Part shown: piece by piece, positions 1 to 7,687 of the stretch
Layout: every line of letters begins with the position of its first letter
Numbering within the stretch: position 1 is the first letter of the stretch
Assembly: GCA_001799895.1 (NCBI GenBank)
Contig: MGUI01000059.1
Span: 1-32,247, forward strand
Direction of reading: 5' to 3'
DNA from: Elusimicrobia bacterium GWD2_63_28
Lineage (GTDB): Bacteria; Elusimicrobiota; Elusimicrobia; Elusimicrobiales; UBA9959
DNA: 32,247 bases
The notes under the pieces: generated by a model
Seen by the model: only the letters and a program-made list of their open reading frames with translations
The model's database searches: none
What the model was told of the DNA's origin: nothing
Made by a program: the position numbers and the translations under genes

Positions 1-181
1 CGCGGCCTTCGGTCTTCAGCGAGACTTCGTCGGTGAATTTCTTCATCGCCTTCATCCAGGTGGAGCCGTCCGGCGCCAGCGTGGCGAACTTGACGGTCAC
101 GGGCGCGGGGGCCTGGGCCCGCAGGGGCAGGGCCAGGGACAGCAGGGCGGCGAATATCGTCAGTCTTTTAGAAAAGTTCAT
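1..181 (-). CDS. TRAP transporter solute-binding protein, DctP/TatP-like (partial, N-terminus only)
   Basis: Only the first 60 codons are in the window; the gene continues past position 1. The start ATG (179-181) is preceded on the minus strand by GGAG and a run of A, and lies inside the 3' end of the TatT-like gene (about 14 bp overlap). The first about 24 residues form a signal peptide (basic MNFSKR, hydrophobic core, Ala-x-Ala type end). The mature start reads VKFATLAPDGSTWMKAM, a typical N-terminal strand of DctP-family periplasmic binding proteins. Members of this family capture organic acids or other ligands for TRAP transporters. Overlap with a TatT homologue points to the TPAT subtype, in which a TPR-like lipoprotein partners the binding protein. 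The ligand cannot be told from this fragment. Confidence 0.8.
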   Translation of the reverse strand, partial: MNFSKRLTIFAALLSLALPLRAQAPAPVTVKFATLAPDGSTWMKAMKKFTDEVSLKTEGR

Positions 182-974
182 CTTTTTTCTCCAGCAGCTT
201 CTGCGCTTTCAGTTTGGCCACTTCGTTGGCCAGGCGGGTGTCCCCGTCCTTGAGCTCGGCGGAAATTATCTCGTTCAGCAGCCGTTCAAAAAGTTCCTGG
301 TCCTGCGCGGCCACGGCGGCCATCTTGGCGTACAGGTAGCGGCTCAAGTGGAAGTCCGCCCCGTGCCCCTTGAGCGCCAGCTCGAAGTGCTCGGCCGCCT
401 TCTCGGGGCTGCCGCCCAGCATGCGCGGGCGGATGGCGTGGTAGGCGCCCAGGATATCCTGCGCGGCGTTGTAATAGTAGCCCGGGTCCAGCTCCAGCAG
501 CTTCAGCGCGGCCGGCTCCAGCGTCGGGATCTCGGCGATGGCCTCGGGGTTGTCCCGGTTGATGTTCATGTAGAGCGCCTTGCAGAAGGTGTGCCAGAAC
601 AGCGGGTGCGCGTCCTTCTTTTTAGCCGTCTCCACGGTGGCGCCCTTCAGCGCGCGCTCGGCGTAGGCCTGGCCTTTGAGATAGAAGAAGGAGGCCCGCT
701 CCGGCTGGTCCTCCTCGAGGAACATGAAGCCGTAGCCGCAGAAGCCCTGCGCGGCGTTGACCAGCATGCCTTTGTTCCGGGGGTCGCTCGCCAGCAGGAT
801 CTCCATCAGCTGCAGATTGGCGGGCAGCGCTTCTTTGACGTACTGCGGGTCAGACTGGCTGAAGACCGCGGGCAGGCCGGCGTCCACCACTCCGGAGGTG
901 ACGCGGGAAGCCGTCTTGTTGAGAGAGCAGCCCGTGAGGGCCAGCAGGGCCAGCGGCAGCAGCAGCTTGTTCAT
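168..974 (-). CDS. TRAP transporter TatT-like T-component lipoprotein
   Basis: The 268-residue product starts with a short lipoprotein signal (hydrophobic residues 4-13, lipobox L-T-G-C with lipidated Cys16). The rest is alpha-helical in character, with regular Leu/Ala/Tyr spacing as in TPR-like folds, including ANLQLMEILLASDPRNKGML and a GFCGYGFMFLE segment typical of TatT proteins. In Treponema pallidum TatT is a trimeric periplasmic lipoprotein that binds the DctP-like TatP. The ATG overlaps the malQ stop (ATGA, 971-974), and the binding-protein gene starts inside its 3' end, so all three are translationally coupled. The call rests on family recognition plus the partner gene. Whether the membrane subunits (DctQ, DctM) follow is not visible. 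Confidence 0.82.
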   Translation of the reverse strand: MNKLLLPLALLALTGCSLNKTASRVTSGVVDAGLPAVFSQSDPQYVKEALPANLQLMEILLASDPRNKGMLVNAAQGFCGYGFMFLEEDQPERASFFYLKGQAYAERALKGATVETAKKKDAHPLFWHTFCKALYMNINRDNPEAIAEIPTLEPAALKLLELDPGYYYNAAQDILGAYHAIRPRMLGGSPEKAAEHFELALKGHGADFHLSRYLYAKMAAVAAQDQELFERLLNEIISAELKDGDTRLANEVAKLKAQKLLEKKDELF

Positions 975-2530
975 TTCCGTTTTTCCTTTACCAGCGCGGA
1001 GAAGCTCTGCGCGGTGTCGGCGTGCTTCTTGAGGAAGTCCTCGGCGGGGGTGGGGAAGCGCCAGGTCCAGTTGTGGTCGCCCAGCGTGCCCGGGGTGTTG
1101 ACCCGGTCCTTGGAGCCGAAGATGTCCTGTATGGGCAGGATCACTATGCGGGAGCCGGCCCCGAGCAGGGAACCCAGCGCTTTTTCCCGCGCCCTCGAGA
1201 AGACGGGGGGGCGGGATTCACCTCCGGAGACCAGCTTCCAGAAAAGTCTTTTCTCGGCGCCGTCCACCGTGTCCCACCAGTCGGCCAGCGGCTCGTTGTC
1301 GTGCGTGGAGGAGGTGGCCAGCGAGACGGGGTGGTAGGTCTGCGGGTCGGTATAGTTGCCGTCTTTCGCCTTTTCCCAGCGCATGACCTTGTAGCCGGGG
1401 ATGTTGAGCTCTGAGAGGACTTCCCCGACGTACGGCGGGATGAGGCCCAGGTCCTCGGCCACCGGCAGCATGGCGCTGGCCCCGGCCACGGCCTGCAGGA
1501 AGCGCCGGCCGCGCCCGCGCTGGCCGGCCTCGTCCTTTATGTCGAAGTCCGGCTTCAGCGCCACGTCGCGCGGTATGACCCAGGTGCGGAAGAAGCCCAC
1601 CATGTGGTCGATGCGGAACAGGTCGTAGAACTCGGCGGCCTTCTTCACCTTGGAGCGCCACCAGTCGAAATTATTGCCTTCTATCACGTCCCAGTTGTAG
1701 GCGGGCAGGCCCCAGCGCTGGCCGGTCTCGCTGAAGGCGTCGGGCGGGGCGCCGATCTCGCGGTTGATGTCGAACTCGGCCTGGCGGGCCCACACGTCGG
1801 AGCTTTCCTGGTTGACCATGAAGGGCAGGTCGCCGAGCAGCTTTATATCGAGCTCGGCGGCCCTGGCGCGGGCGGCGGTCCACTGCCGGTGTATGGCCCA
1901 CTGCATATATTTGAAGAAGAGTATCTGGTTCTCTTCGCGCTGGTGCAGCTCTGCCAGCGCGTCGTGGCCGCGATCCCGGAGCGGGGCTTCCCAATGCGTC
2001 CAGGAGGTCCAGTTATGCGTGTCCTTCAGGCGGCGGAAGACGGCGTAGTCGTCGAGCCAGCCGGCGTTGGCCCGGCAGAAGGCGCGGAACTCCCCGGCGA
2101 GGGGAGAATCTTTGAGCACGTGGTGCTGGTGGAAATGGGTGTAGACTTTCCAGAGGGTGCTGAACTTGAGGTGCCGCACTTCGTTGTAGAGCACCGTTTT
2201 GGCTCCGCGCAGCTGCCTGAGATTGGACTGAAAGCGGCGGGAGGCTACCTCTTCCAGGAGGGCGGGGGATTCTTTCAGCTCGGGCAGCTCGTCCACCGCT
2301 ATGTAGATAGGGTCCAGGGCGAAGGCGGAGAGGGCGGTGTAGGGGCAGGAGACGCCGGGGGGCATCTCGTTAATGGGCAGCACCTGCAGCAGGTTCAGGC
2401 CCAGGGCCTTCATGGCGTCGAACCAGAGCGTCATGGACCGGGTGTCGCCTATGCCCCAGTCCTTCTTGTGCCGCATGGAGAACAGCGGGAAGAGGGTGCC
2501 AGTATGATTTTTTTCCAGTAAAGGGTGCAT
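971..2530 (-). CDS. malQ: 4-alpha-glucanotransferase (amylomaltase, GH77)
   Basis: A 519-residue GH77 enzyme that transfers alpha-1,4-glucan segments between maltodextrins in the cytoplasm, normally in glycogen or maltose use. The start carries the family's opening pattern (GTLFPLFSMRHKKDWGIGD, then WFDAMKALGLNLLQVLPI). The expected catalytic residues are present: nucleophile Asp308 in RIDHMVGF, acid/base Glu359 in VAEDLGLIPP and Asp411 in SSTHDNEPL. The length is that of the short bacterial/plant-type enzymes without N-terminal insertions. It starts 3 bp after the ridA stop and ends overlapping the TatT-like start. The operon partners do not suggest glycogen metabolism. Its placement beside a TRAP binding-protein pair is unusual. 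Confidence 0.95.
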   Translation of the reverse strand: MHPLLEKNHTGTLFPLFSMRHKKDWGIGDTRSMTLWFDAMKALGLNLLQVLPINEMPPGVSCPYTALSAFALDPIYIAVDELPELKESPALLEEVASRRFQSNLRQLRGAKTVLYNEVRHLKFSTLWKVYTHFHQHHVLKDSPLAGEFRAFCRANAGWLDDYAVFRRLKDTHNWTSWTHWEAPLRDRGHDALAELHQREENQILFFKYMQWAIHRQWTAARARAAELDIKLLGDLPFMVNQESSDVWARQAEFDINREIGAPPDAFSETGQRWGLPAYNWDVIEGNNFDWWRSKVKKAAEFYDLFRIDHMVGFFRTWVIPRDVALKPDFDIKDEAGQRGRGRRFLQAVAGASAMLPVAEDLGLIPPYVGEVLSELNIPGYKVMRWEKAKDGNYTDPQTYHPVSLATSSTHDNEPLADWWDTVDGAEKRLFWKLVSGGESRPPVFSRAREKALGSLLGAGSRIVILPIQDIFGSKDRVNTPGTLGDHNWTWRFPTPAEDFLKKHADTAQSFSALVKEKRK

Positions 2531-2533
2531 GGT

Positions 2534-2911
2534 TTAGCGGGCCGCTATCGCCTCTATTTCCACCAGGGCGGCTTTCGGGAGGGCCTTTACCTCCACCGTG
2601 GCGCGCGCGGGCGGGTTGGCGCTGAAGAACCGGCCGTAGACTTCGTTCATCTGCGCGAACTGGCCCAGGTCGGCCATGAAAACTGTGGTCTTGAGGATAT
2701 TGTCCAGGGAGAGGCCTTCGGATTTAAGGATCCCCTCCAGGTTCTTTATGACGGCCTCGGTCTGGGCTTTTATCTCCGCCGGGGCCATGGCGCCGGTGGC
2801 GGGATCTATGGGGAGCTGGCCGGAGATGAAGATCAGGCCGCCGGCCTCCGCCGCCTGGGAATAGGGGCCTATGGCGGCCGGGGCGTTCTTGGTGGAAATT
2901 ATTTTTTTCAC
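2534..2911 (-). CDS. ridA: RidA family reactive enamine/imine deaminase
   Basis: A 125-residue Rid/YjgF/UK114 protein. RidA trimers hydrolyse reactive 2-aminoacrylate and related enamines or imines formed by PLP enzymes, releasing ammonia. The diagnostic features are APAAIGPYSQA near the N-terminus, FISGQLPIDP, and the ARATVEVKALPK segment with the substrate-binding Arg (about residue 104), followed by VEIEAIA. The start codon is GTG (2909-2911), chosen because it gives the standard family N-terminus and has AGGA about 7 bp upstream on the minus strand. It begins 2 bp after the DUF6485-like gene and ends 3 bp before malQ, so it is in the middle of an operon. It is complete and of normal length. 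Confidence 0.95.
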   Translation of the reverse strand: MKKIISTKNAPAAIGPYSQAAEAGGLIFISGQLPIDPATGAMAPAEIKAQTEAVIKNLEGILKSEGLSLDNILKTTVFMADLGQFAQMNEVYGRFFSANPPARATVEVKALPKAALVEIEAIAAR

Positions 2912-2913
2912 GG

Positions 2914-3111
2914 TTATTTCCTTTTGCTGGTGCGGATGAAATTCTCGGCTGAACGGTCGTAGGTGCGCTCGGCTTCCGGTGTAAAGAAGCAGCCTGGCAG
3001 CTCGCCGGAGGCGCGGTGGTAGGCCACGCAGTCGCAGCAGACCCCCTTGCGCGGGCAGGGTTCGTAGGTGCAGGTGCAGTTCTTGGCGTTGGCGTTCTTC
3101 TTACAATCCAT
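2914..3111 (-). CDS. Small Cys-rich protein, DUF6485-like
   Basis: A 65-residue cytoplasmic protein without a signal peptide. It has eight Cys (positions 3, 12, 14, 19, 25, 26, 28 and 41), arranged around NCTCTYEPCPRKGVCCDC, then a YHR...LPGCFF segment and a TYDRSAENFI end. This pattern matches small conserved proteins annotated as DUF6485, whose function is unknown. The Cys spacing suggests bound metal, possibly zinc or an Fe-S cluster, which is an inference. It is the first gene of the minus-strand operon with ridA, malQ and the TRAP genes. The upstream AT-rich stretch (3128-3146) could hold its promoter. The ribosome binding site is weak (GGACCGG). Confidence 0.75.
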   Translation of the reverse strand: MDCKKNANAKNCTCTYEPCPRKGVCCDCVAYHRASGELPGCFFTPEAERTYDRSAENFIRTSKRK

Positions 3112-3190
3112 GACCGGTCCCCAGAGCCTATATATATTATCAAATTACCCGGACCCGACGCGCGCGGACGGCGGCGCGGGCGGGGGGGAC

Positions 3191-3219
3191 TGGCGGAAAC
3201 ACGAAAAACCGTCTATACT
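3191..3219 (+). promoter_or_regulatory. Possible sigma70 promoter for gene A (3267)
   Basis: A good -10 hexamer TATACT lies at 3214-3219, about 48 bp before the start codon. The -35 position at 17 bp spacing holds TGGCGG, a poor match, so the assignment depends mainly on the -10 and on the divergent layout with the minus-strand operon. Confidence 0.4.
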
Positions 3220-3266
3220 ATTTAGCGTGAGCCCGCAGCCGGTCCCGGGCTATTAAAGAGGTTTTT

Positions 3267-4931
3267 ATGAACAGCGGTTTTAAGAAACCCATCTCCCTGG
3301 TATTTTTCGGCGTGTTCGCCCTTTCCCTCGCCGGCTTCTTTACCATTATGCACGTCGGCATGAGCTCCAGGCGGCAGGCCGGCGGCATCGTGCACGGCTT
3401 CGGCCATCGCGGCCCGACCGGGGGCGCGGTAGAGCCCGGCTACGCCGCGGATTTCAAGCGCGGCACCGAAATAGTAGCGGACAAGGCCTCTGATTTCTTT
3501 TCCTGGGCGGATGAAGCCCCCGCGGCCGCGGGCGTCCTGACCGCCTCCGCCCGCCAGGCCGGCGGCGCCGGCGGCGCGGGCGAAGAGGCCGCGGCCGAAG
3601 AAAGCGACCCCTTCGAGGATTTTTATAAAAAGAATTACGGCAGGAGCTCGGCGGCCGCGGCCCCGTATGGTTCCGGGGGCGGTTCCGTCGGTTCCTGGAG
3701 CGGCTCCGGGGATTCCATGACTTCGGGCGGGCGCGCGGGCGCTCCCGCCGCCGCGGCCGGCGCCGGAGCCGGCGAAGACGCCGCTGCCCCGGCCGCGGCC
3801 GGCCAGCCTTCGGGCTCCGCCGTCCCCGGCGCAGAGGCGCTGAAGGCCGGCGCCGCTGCCCCGGGGCCGCAGGCCTCGCTGCCGAAGGGCGGCCAGCCTT
3901 TCCAGGGCCTTGAGCGCGCGGGAGAACTGACCGGAGGGAAACTGTCCGGCGGCGGCTCTCCGGGCAGCCCCGGCTCCATGGGGGCGGGGAAGCTTTCAGG
4001 CATGCCCGGCCAGAAGGTTGCCGCGGACCTCAACGGCGCCGACGAGAAAGGCCGCACCGCGGCCGCCGCCGACTTTAAAGCACTTTCCGGCGGCAAGGCC
4101 GCCGTGGCGGCGGGCGGCGGCGGGGCCGCCGGCACTGCCAAGCCGCCCGCCCCTACCCCCGGGGGCGGTTCCTCCGGCTCGGGCGGCTCCTCCGGTTCCG
4201 GGGCCGGGGGGGACACCGGTTCGGAAGGGTCCTCCTCGCCCGCCTCCGACACCAAGAGCACGCCTTCCGAAAATACCGGCGGTTCCTATACTGCCTCCCG
4301 CTCCGGAGGCTCAACAGCCTCCTCGCCCAAGCCGGGGGCTGTGCAGCTCGCCTCCGCGGACCCGGATTTTTTAAAGACTGTGGTTACGGAAAGGCTCAAG
4401 GGCGCCGAAGCCGATTTTGTGACGGAAGAGGACGCGGCCGGCGAGCCCGAGAAGGCGCAACTGAAGTCGGGAGCCGTAATAGTGGAAGAGCCGCAGGTTA
4501 AATCTTTAACCGCCGACGGCGAGGAGAAGGAACCGGAGGTTAAGCCGGACCCGGAAAAATTCAGCAAGCTCTCTACCGCCCGCAAAAAAGAACTGAAGAC
4601 CAATGTGCACGGGTTCCTTAAACGGGTGGAAAACAGGTACGGGACCATGTCCGAGATCTTTTTCACCCCGTGCAGCCAGGCCAAGGAACTCTGCGGCGAC
4701 CACGGCCTGACCGAGGGCTACCTTACCATGCGCACCAGCGACGGCGCCAAACTGATCCTGGGCCTGAAATACATAAAGGCCAAGTGGCGCCCGTACACCG
4801 TTTCCTTCGGGACCCCGATCCGCCTGCCCGAGCGGCCGCCCGCTGAAGAGCCCCCGGCCGAAGAACCCGCCGTGGACCCGGGCGAAGAGCCGGACCCCGA
4901 CTGGAACGACGACGGGCTGATGTGGGTCTGA
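3267..4931 (+). CDS. Gene A: membrane-anchored Gly/Ala/Ser-rich protein with small C-terminal domain
   Basis: A 554-residue protein with no family I recognise. A basic N-terminus (MNSGFKK) precedes one membrane segment at about residues 8-30. Residues about 90-360 are very rich in Gly, Ala, Ser and Pro and probably disordered. Residues about 430-515 look folded: TARKKELKTNVHGFLKRVENRYGT is split by FFTPCSQAKELCGD (two Cys, possible disulfide) and a LILGLKYIKAKWRPYTVSF strand region. The tail is acidic, with PPAEEP repeats. AAAGAGG lies 5 bp before the ATG. It resembles genes B-G in layout but lies 2.7 kb upstream of them, separated by two enzyme genes. The function is unknown; an envelope-spanning or surface structural role is a guess from topology. 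Confidence 0.8.
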   Translation: MNSGFKKPISLVFFGVFALSLAGFFTIMHVGMSSRRQAGGIVHGFGHRGPTGGAVEPGYAADFKRGTEIVADKASDFFSWADEAPAAAGVLTASARQAGGAGGAGEEAAAEESDPFEDFYKKNYGRSSAAAAPYGSGGGSVGSWSGSGDSMTSGGRAGAPAAAAGAGAGEDAAAPAAAGQPSGSAVPGAEALKAGAAAPGPQASLPKGGQPFQGLERAGELTGGKLSGGGSPGSPGSMGAGKLSGMPGQKVAADLNGADEKGRTAAAADFKALSGGKAAVAAGGGGAAGTAKPPAPTPGGGSSGSGGSSGSGAGGDTGSEGSSSPASDTKSTPSENTGGSYTASRSGGSTASSPKPGAVQLASADPDFLKTVVTERLKGAEADFVTEEDAAGEPEKAQLKSGAVIVEEPQVKSLTADGEEKEPEVKPDPEKFSKLSTARKKELKTNVHGFLKRVENRYGTMSEIFFTPCSQAKELCGDHGLTEGYLTMRTSDGAKLILGLKYIKAKWRPYTVSFGTPIRLPERPPAEEPPAEEPAVDPGEEPDPDWNDDGLMWV

Positions 4932-4975
4932 CCCCTCCTTGCCTGCCCGCGCATAATTATCAATAATTACCTGTA

Positions 4976-6328
4976 ATGCGCGATACCATACATTTTTCCG
5001 GCATAGGCGGCGTAGGCATGAGCGCGCTGGCGCAGACCGCGGCCATGGAGGGCCGCGCCGTCAGCGGCTCCGACCGCGATTTCGACCGCGGCCGCAACCT
5101 GGGCGTGAAAGCCGCCCTCGAAAAGCTCGGCGTCAGGATCTTCCCCCAGGACGGCTCCGCCATCAACGGCTCTTCCGCGGAGCTGGCCCTTTCCACCGCC
5201 ATAGAGGACACCAATCCCGAAGTGCTCAAGGCCAAAGAGCTGGGCATAAAGATCAGCCACCGCTCCGAGCTGCTGGCCGCGCGGGTGAACGAGGCAGACA
5301 CGATAGCCGTGGCCGGCACCAGCGGCAAGTCCACCGTGGCCGCCATGCTCTTCTGCGTGCTCGAAGCCGGGCGGCTGGACCCGTCTATAATAACCGGCGG
5401 CGCGCTGACGGCGCTGCAGGAGCGCGGCCTGATAGGCAACGCCTACAAGGGCAAGGGCAAGATCCTCGTCGTAGAGGCGGACGAGTCCGACGGTACGATA
5501 GTGCGCTACCGCGCCAGGACCGGGGTGCTGCTCAACATCAGCAAGGACCACAAGGACGTGGAGGTCCTCAACAAGATCTTCTCCGAGTTCGCCGGCAACT
5601 GCGGGCGCGCGCTCGTGAACGCGGACGACGCGCCGGCCGCTGCGGTGCTGCCCGCCGCGCCGCGGTTCGGCTTCGACGCGGGCGGCTGGCGGGTGACGGA
5701 GATAAACCTCTCGCCCTTCGCCTCCTCCTTTAAGATAAACGGGGTTCCCTTCGAGCTGCCGGCTCCCGGGCTTTACAATATAGAGAACGCGCTGGCGGCC
5801 TGCGCGGCTGCCGCGCTTTACGGCGTGCGGCTGGAAGACTGCGCCGCCGGGCTGAAAAAATTCCGCGGCGTGGAGCGGCGCTTCGTGGTGGTGGGGGAGA
5901 AGCACGGCGTGACCGTGATAGACGACTACGCCCATAACCCGGCCAAGATAGCGGCGCTGCTGAAGGCGCTGCACCAGGCCCCGGGCCGCCGCGTGCTGGC
6001 CGTCTACCAGCCGCACGGCTTCACCCCGACGCGGCACCTGAAGACGGAGCTGATAGAGAGCTTCGCCTCCGGGCTGAATCCCGGCGACATGCTGATAATG
6101 CCGGAGATCTATTATGCCGGCGGCACGGTCACCAAGAATATTTCCTCGAAGGACATCTCGGACGCGGTGGCCGCCCGCGGGCACAGCACGGCTTATTACG
6201 AAAGCCGCGCGGACATCCCCGCCGTAATTTCGAAGACCGCGCGGCCCGGCGACATAGTGGCCGTGATAGGCGCGCGCGACGCCACGCTGGCCGCCTTCGC
6301 CGGCCAGCTGCTGGAGGCCCTGCCCTAA
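4976..6328 (+). CDS. Mur ligase family protein, MurC-like (UDP-N-acetylmuramate--L-alanine ligase-like)
   Basis: A 450-residue ATP-dependent Mur ligase, the class that adds amino acids to UDP-MurNAc in peptidoglycan synthesis. An N-terminal Rossmann-like loop (GIGGVGMS, residues 9-16), ATP-binding P-loop GTSGKST (114-120), EADESDG (167-173), NISKDHKD (about 187-194), DDYAHNP and YQPHGFTPTRH follow the MurC order. The P-loop has Ser where classical MurC has His (GTHGKTT), so it may be a divergent MurC or a related Mpl-like ligase. No Shine-Dalgarno site precedes the ATG; the upstream 25 bp are AT-rich and could hold a -10 (CATAAT, 4952-4957), allowing a very short leader. The flavodiiron gene follows after 19 bp. 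Confidence 0.8.
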   Translation: MRDTIHFSGIGGVGMSALAQTAAMEGRAVSGSDRDFDRGRNLGVKAALEKLGVRIFPQDGSAINGSSAELALSTAIEDTNPEVLKAKELGIKISHRSELLAARVNEADTIAVAGTSGKSTVAAMLFCVLEAGRLDPSIITGGALTALQERGLIGNAYKGKGKILVVEADESDGTIVRYRARTGVLLNISKDHKDVEVLNKIFSEFAGNCGRALVNADDAPAAAVLPAAPRFGFDAGGWRVTEINLSPFASSFKINGVPFELPAPGLYNIENALAACAAAALYGVRLEDCAAGLKKFRGVERRFVVVGEKHGVTVIDDYAHNPAKIAALLKALHQAPGRRVLAVYQPHGFTPTRHLKTELIESFASGLNPGDMLIMPEIYYAGGTVTKNISSKDISDAVAARGHSTAYYESRADIPAVISKTARPGDIVAVIGARDATLAAFAGQLLEALP

Positions 6329-6347
6329 GGCGGAGGACAAGGACAAC

Positions 6348-7526
6348 ATGAAACCCGAAAAAATAACCAACGACGTTTACTCGCTGCGCGTGAACCATTT
6401 CAACAGGCGGCTGTTCGACTCGCTGATACCCCTGCCGGAGGGCACCAGCTACAACGCCTACCTCGTGAAGGGCACGGAGAAAACCGCGCTGCTCGACTCC
6501 GCGGACCCGGAGAAGGCCGCGGTGCTGTTCGATTACCTCAAGGACGAGAAAAAGATCGATTACGTCATAGCCCACCACGCCGAGCAGGACCATTCCGGCT
6601 CCATCCCGCTGGTGCTGGAACGCTACCCGGAGGCGAAGGTTGTCACCAACCCCAAGTGCAAAGAGTTCCTGATGACGCACCTGCACCTGCCGGCCGACAA
6701 GTTCATCGAGGTCAAGGACGGAGAGACGCTCTCCCTCGGAGGCAAGACGCTGGAGTTCGTCTACCTGCCGTGGGTGCACTGGCCCGAGACCATGGGCACC
6801 TACCTGCGCGAGGAAAAAGTGCTGTTCTCGTGCGACTTCTTCGGCTCGCACCTGGCCACCAGCGCGCTGTTCTCCGAGGAACACATGGTCTACGAGCCCA
6901 TGAAGCGCTACTACGCCGAGATCATGATGCCCTTCCGCTCCAACATCAAGAGCCACCTGGAGAAGCTGGCTAAATACGACATAAAATTCATAGCGCCCAG
7001 CCACGGCCCGGTGCACGCGAACCCGAAGTTCATCATGGATATTTACAGAGACTGGGCCGTCAGCGAGCCGCATAACAAGGCGGTGGTGGCCTATATCTCC
7101 ATGCACGGCAGCACCTATATGCTGGTCAACCGCCTGGTCAGCCGGCTGCAGGAGGCCGGCGTCTGCGTGGAGAAGCTGAACCTTGACCAGATGGACGAGG
7201 GCCGCGTGGCCATGTCGCTGGTGGACGCCGCCACCATAGTTATCGGCACGCCCACCGTGCTGACCGGCCCGCATCCCAAGGCCGTCTACGCCGCCCACCT
7301 TGCCAATTTGCTGCGGCCCAAGGCCAAATTCGTTTCAGTCATAGGTTCCTTCGGCTGGGGGGGCAGGGCCGTGGAGACCATAGCCGGGCTTATCCCCAAT
7401 ATAAAGGCCGAGGTGCTCAAACCGGTCATGGTTAAAGGTATGCCCACCGAGGCTGACCTGTTGCTGATAGACGAATTGGGGGCCCTCATAGTCGAAAAGC
7501 ATAAAAGCCTGCCGGCCTGCTCCTGA
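6348..7526 (+). CDS. A-type flavodiiron protein (FprA family)
   Basis: A 392-residue cytoplasmic flavodiiron protein, a class that reduces O2 to water and/or NO to N2O. The N-terminal metallo-beta-lactamase-like domain has the full diiron ligand set: H77-x-E79-x-D81-H82 (HAEQDH), H144 (PWVHWPETM), D163 (CDFFG) and H219 (SHGPV). The C-terminal flavodoxin domain starts near residue 245 with a phosphate loop SMHGSTYM and continues with IGTPTVLTGPHPK and SFGWGG, which contact FMN. There is no extra rubredoxin or flavin reductase domain, so an outside electron donor is needed. GGAGG lies about 11 bp before the ATG. It probably shares a transcript with the Mur ligase and is followed by a strong terminator. 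It suggests an anaerobic or microaerobic host. Confidence 0.93.
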   Translation: MKPEKITNDVYSLRVNHFNRRLFDSLIPLPEGTSYNAYLVKGTEKTALLDSADPEKAAVLFDYLKDEKKIDYVIAHHAEQDHSGSIPLVLERYPEAKVVTNPKCKEFLMTHLHLPADKFIEVKDGETLSLGGKTLEFVYLPWVHWPETMGTYLREEKVLFSCDFFGSHLATSALFSEEHMVYEPMKRYYAEIMMPFRSNIKSHLEKLAKYDIKFIAPSHGPVHANPKFIMDIYRDWAVSEPHNKAVVAYISMHGSTYMLVNRLVSRLQEAGVCVEKLNLDQMDEGRVAMSLVDAATIVIGTPTVLTGPHPKAVYAAHLANLLRPKAKFVSVIGSFGWGGRAVETIAGLIPNIKAEVLKPVMVKGMPTEADLLLIDELGALIVEKHKSLPACS

Positions 7527-7537
7527 AGCGGGCGGAG

Positions 7538-7568
7538 AAAAAGCCCCGGGAAACCGGGGCTTTTTTTT
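7538..7568 (+). terminator. Rho-independent terminator after the flavodiiron gene
   Basis: A GC-rich stem (AAAAAGCCCCGG paired with CCGGGGCTTTTT) with a 4-base loop is followed by an eight-T tract at 7561-7568. It lies 12 bp after the stop codon and separates this transcript from gene B. Confidence 0.93.
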
Positions 7569-7573
7569 ACCCC

Positions 7574-7602
7574 TTGATAATTCCGGTTTTGTCTGCTACA
7601 CT
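7574..7602 (+). promoter_or_regulatory. Sigma70-type promoter for gene B
   Basis: TTGATA (7574-7579), a 17 bp spacer and TACACT (7597-7602). It directly follows the terminator and gives a leader of about 80 bases. The last 10 bases of the spacer and the bases around the expected start are the same as in the promoter of gene C. Confidence 0.75.
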
Positions 7603-7687
7603 CTAATTGTAAGAACCTGCTTTTTCAGTTTCCCCGCAGGGGAAGGGTGAAAAACGGGCATGTTTTTTTGTTTGCCAGGGGGCTGGT

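Noticed and set aside
3900..4030. Collagen-like Gly-X-Y repeat in gene A
   Set aside because: Only a few GSPGSPG units occur; the three-residue register is not kept over a useful length.
4967..6370. 467-codon minus-strand open frame opposite the Mur ligase
   Set aside because: The plus-strand frame carries all Mur ligase motifs; the antisense frame has none of any family.
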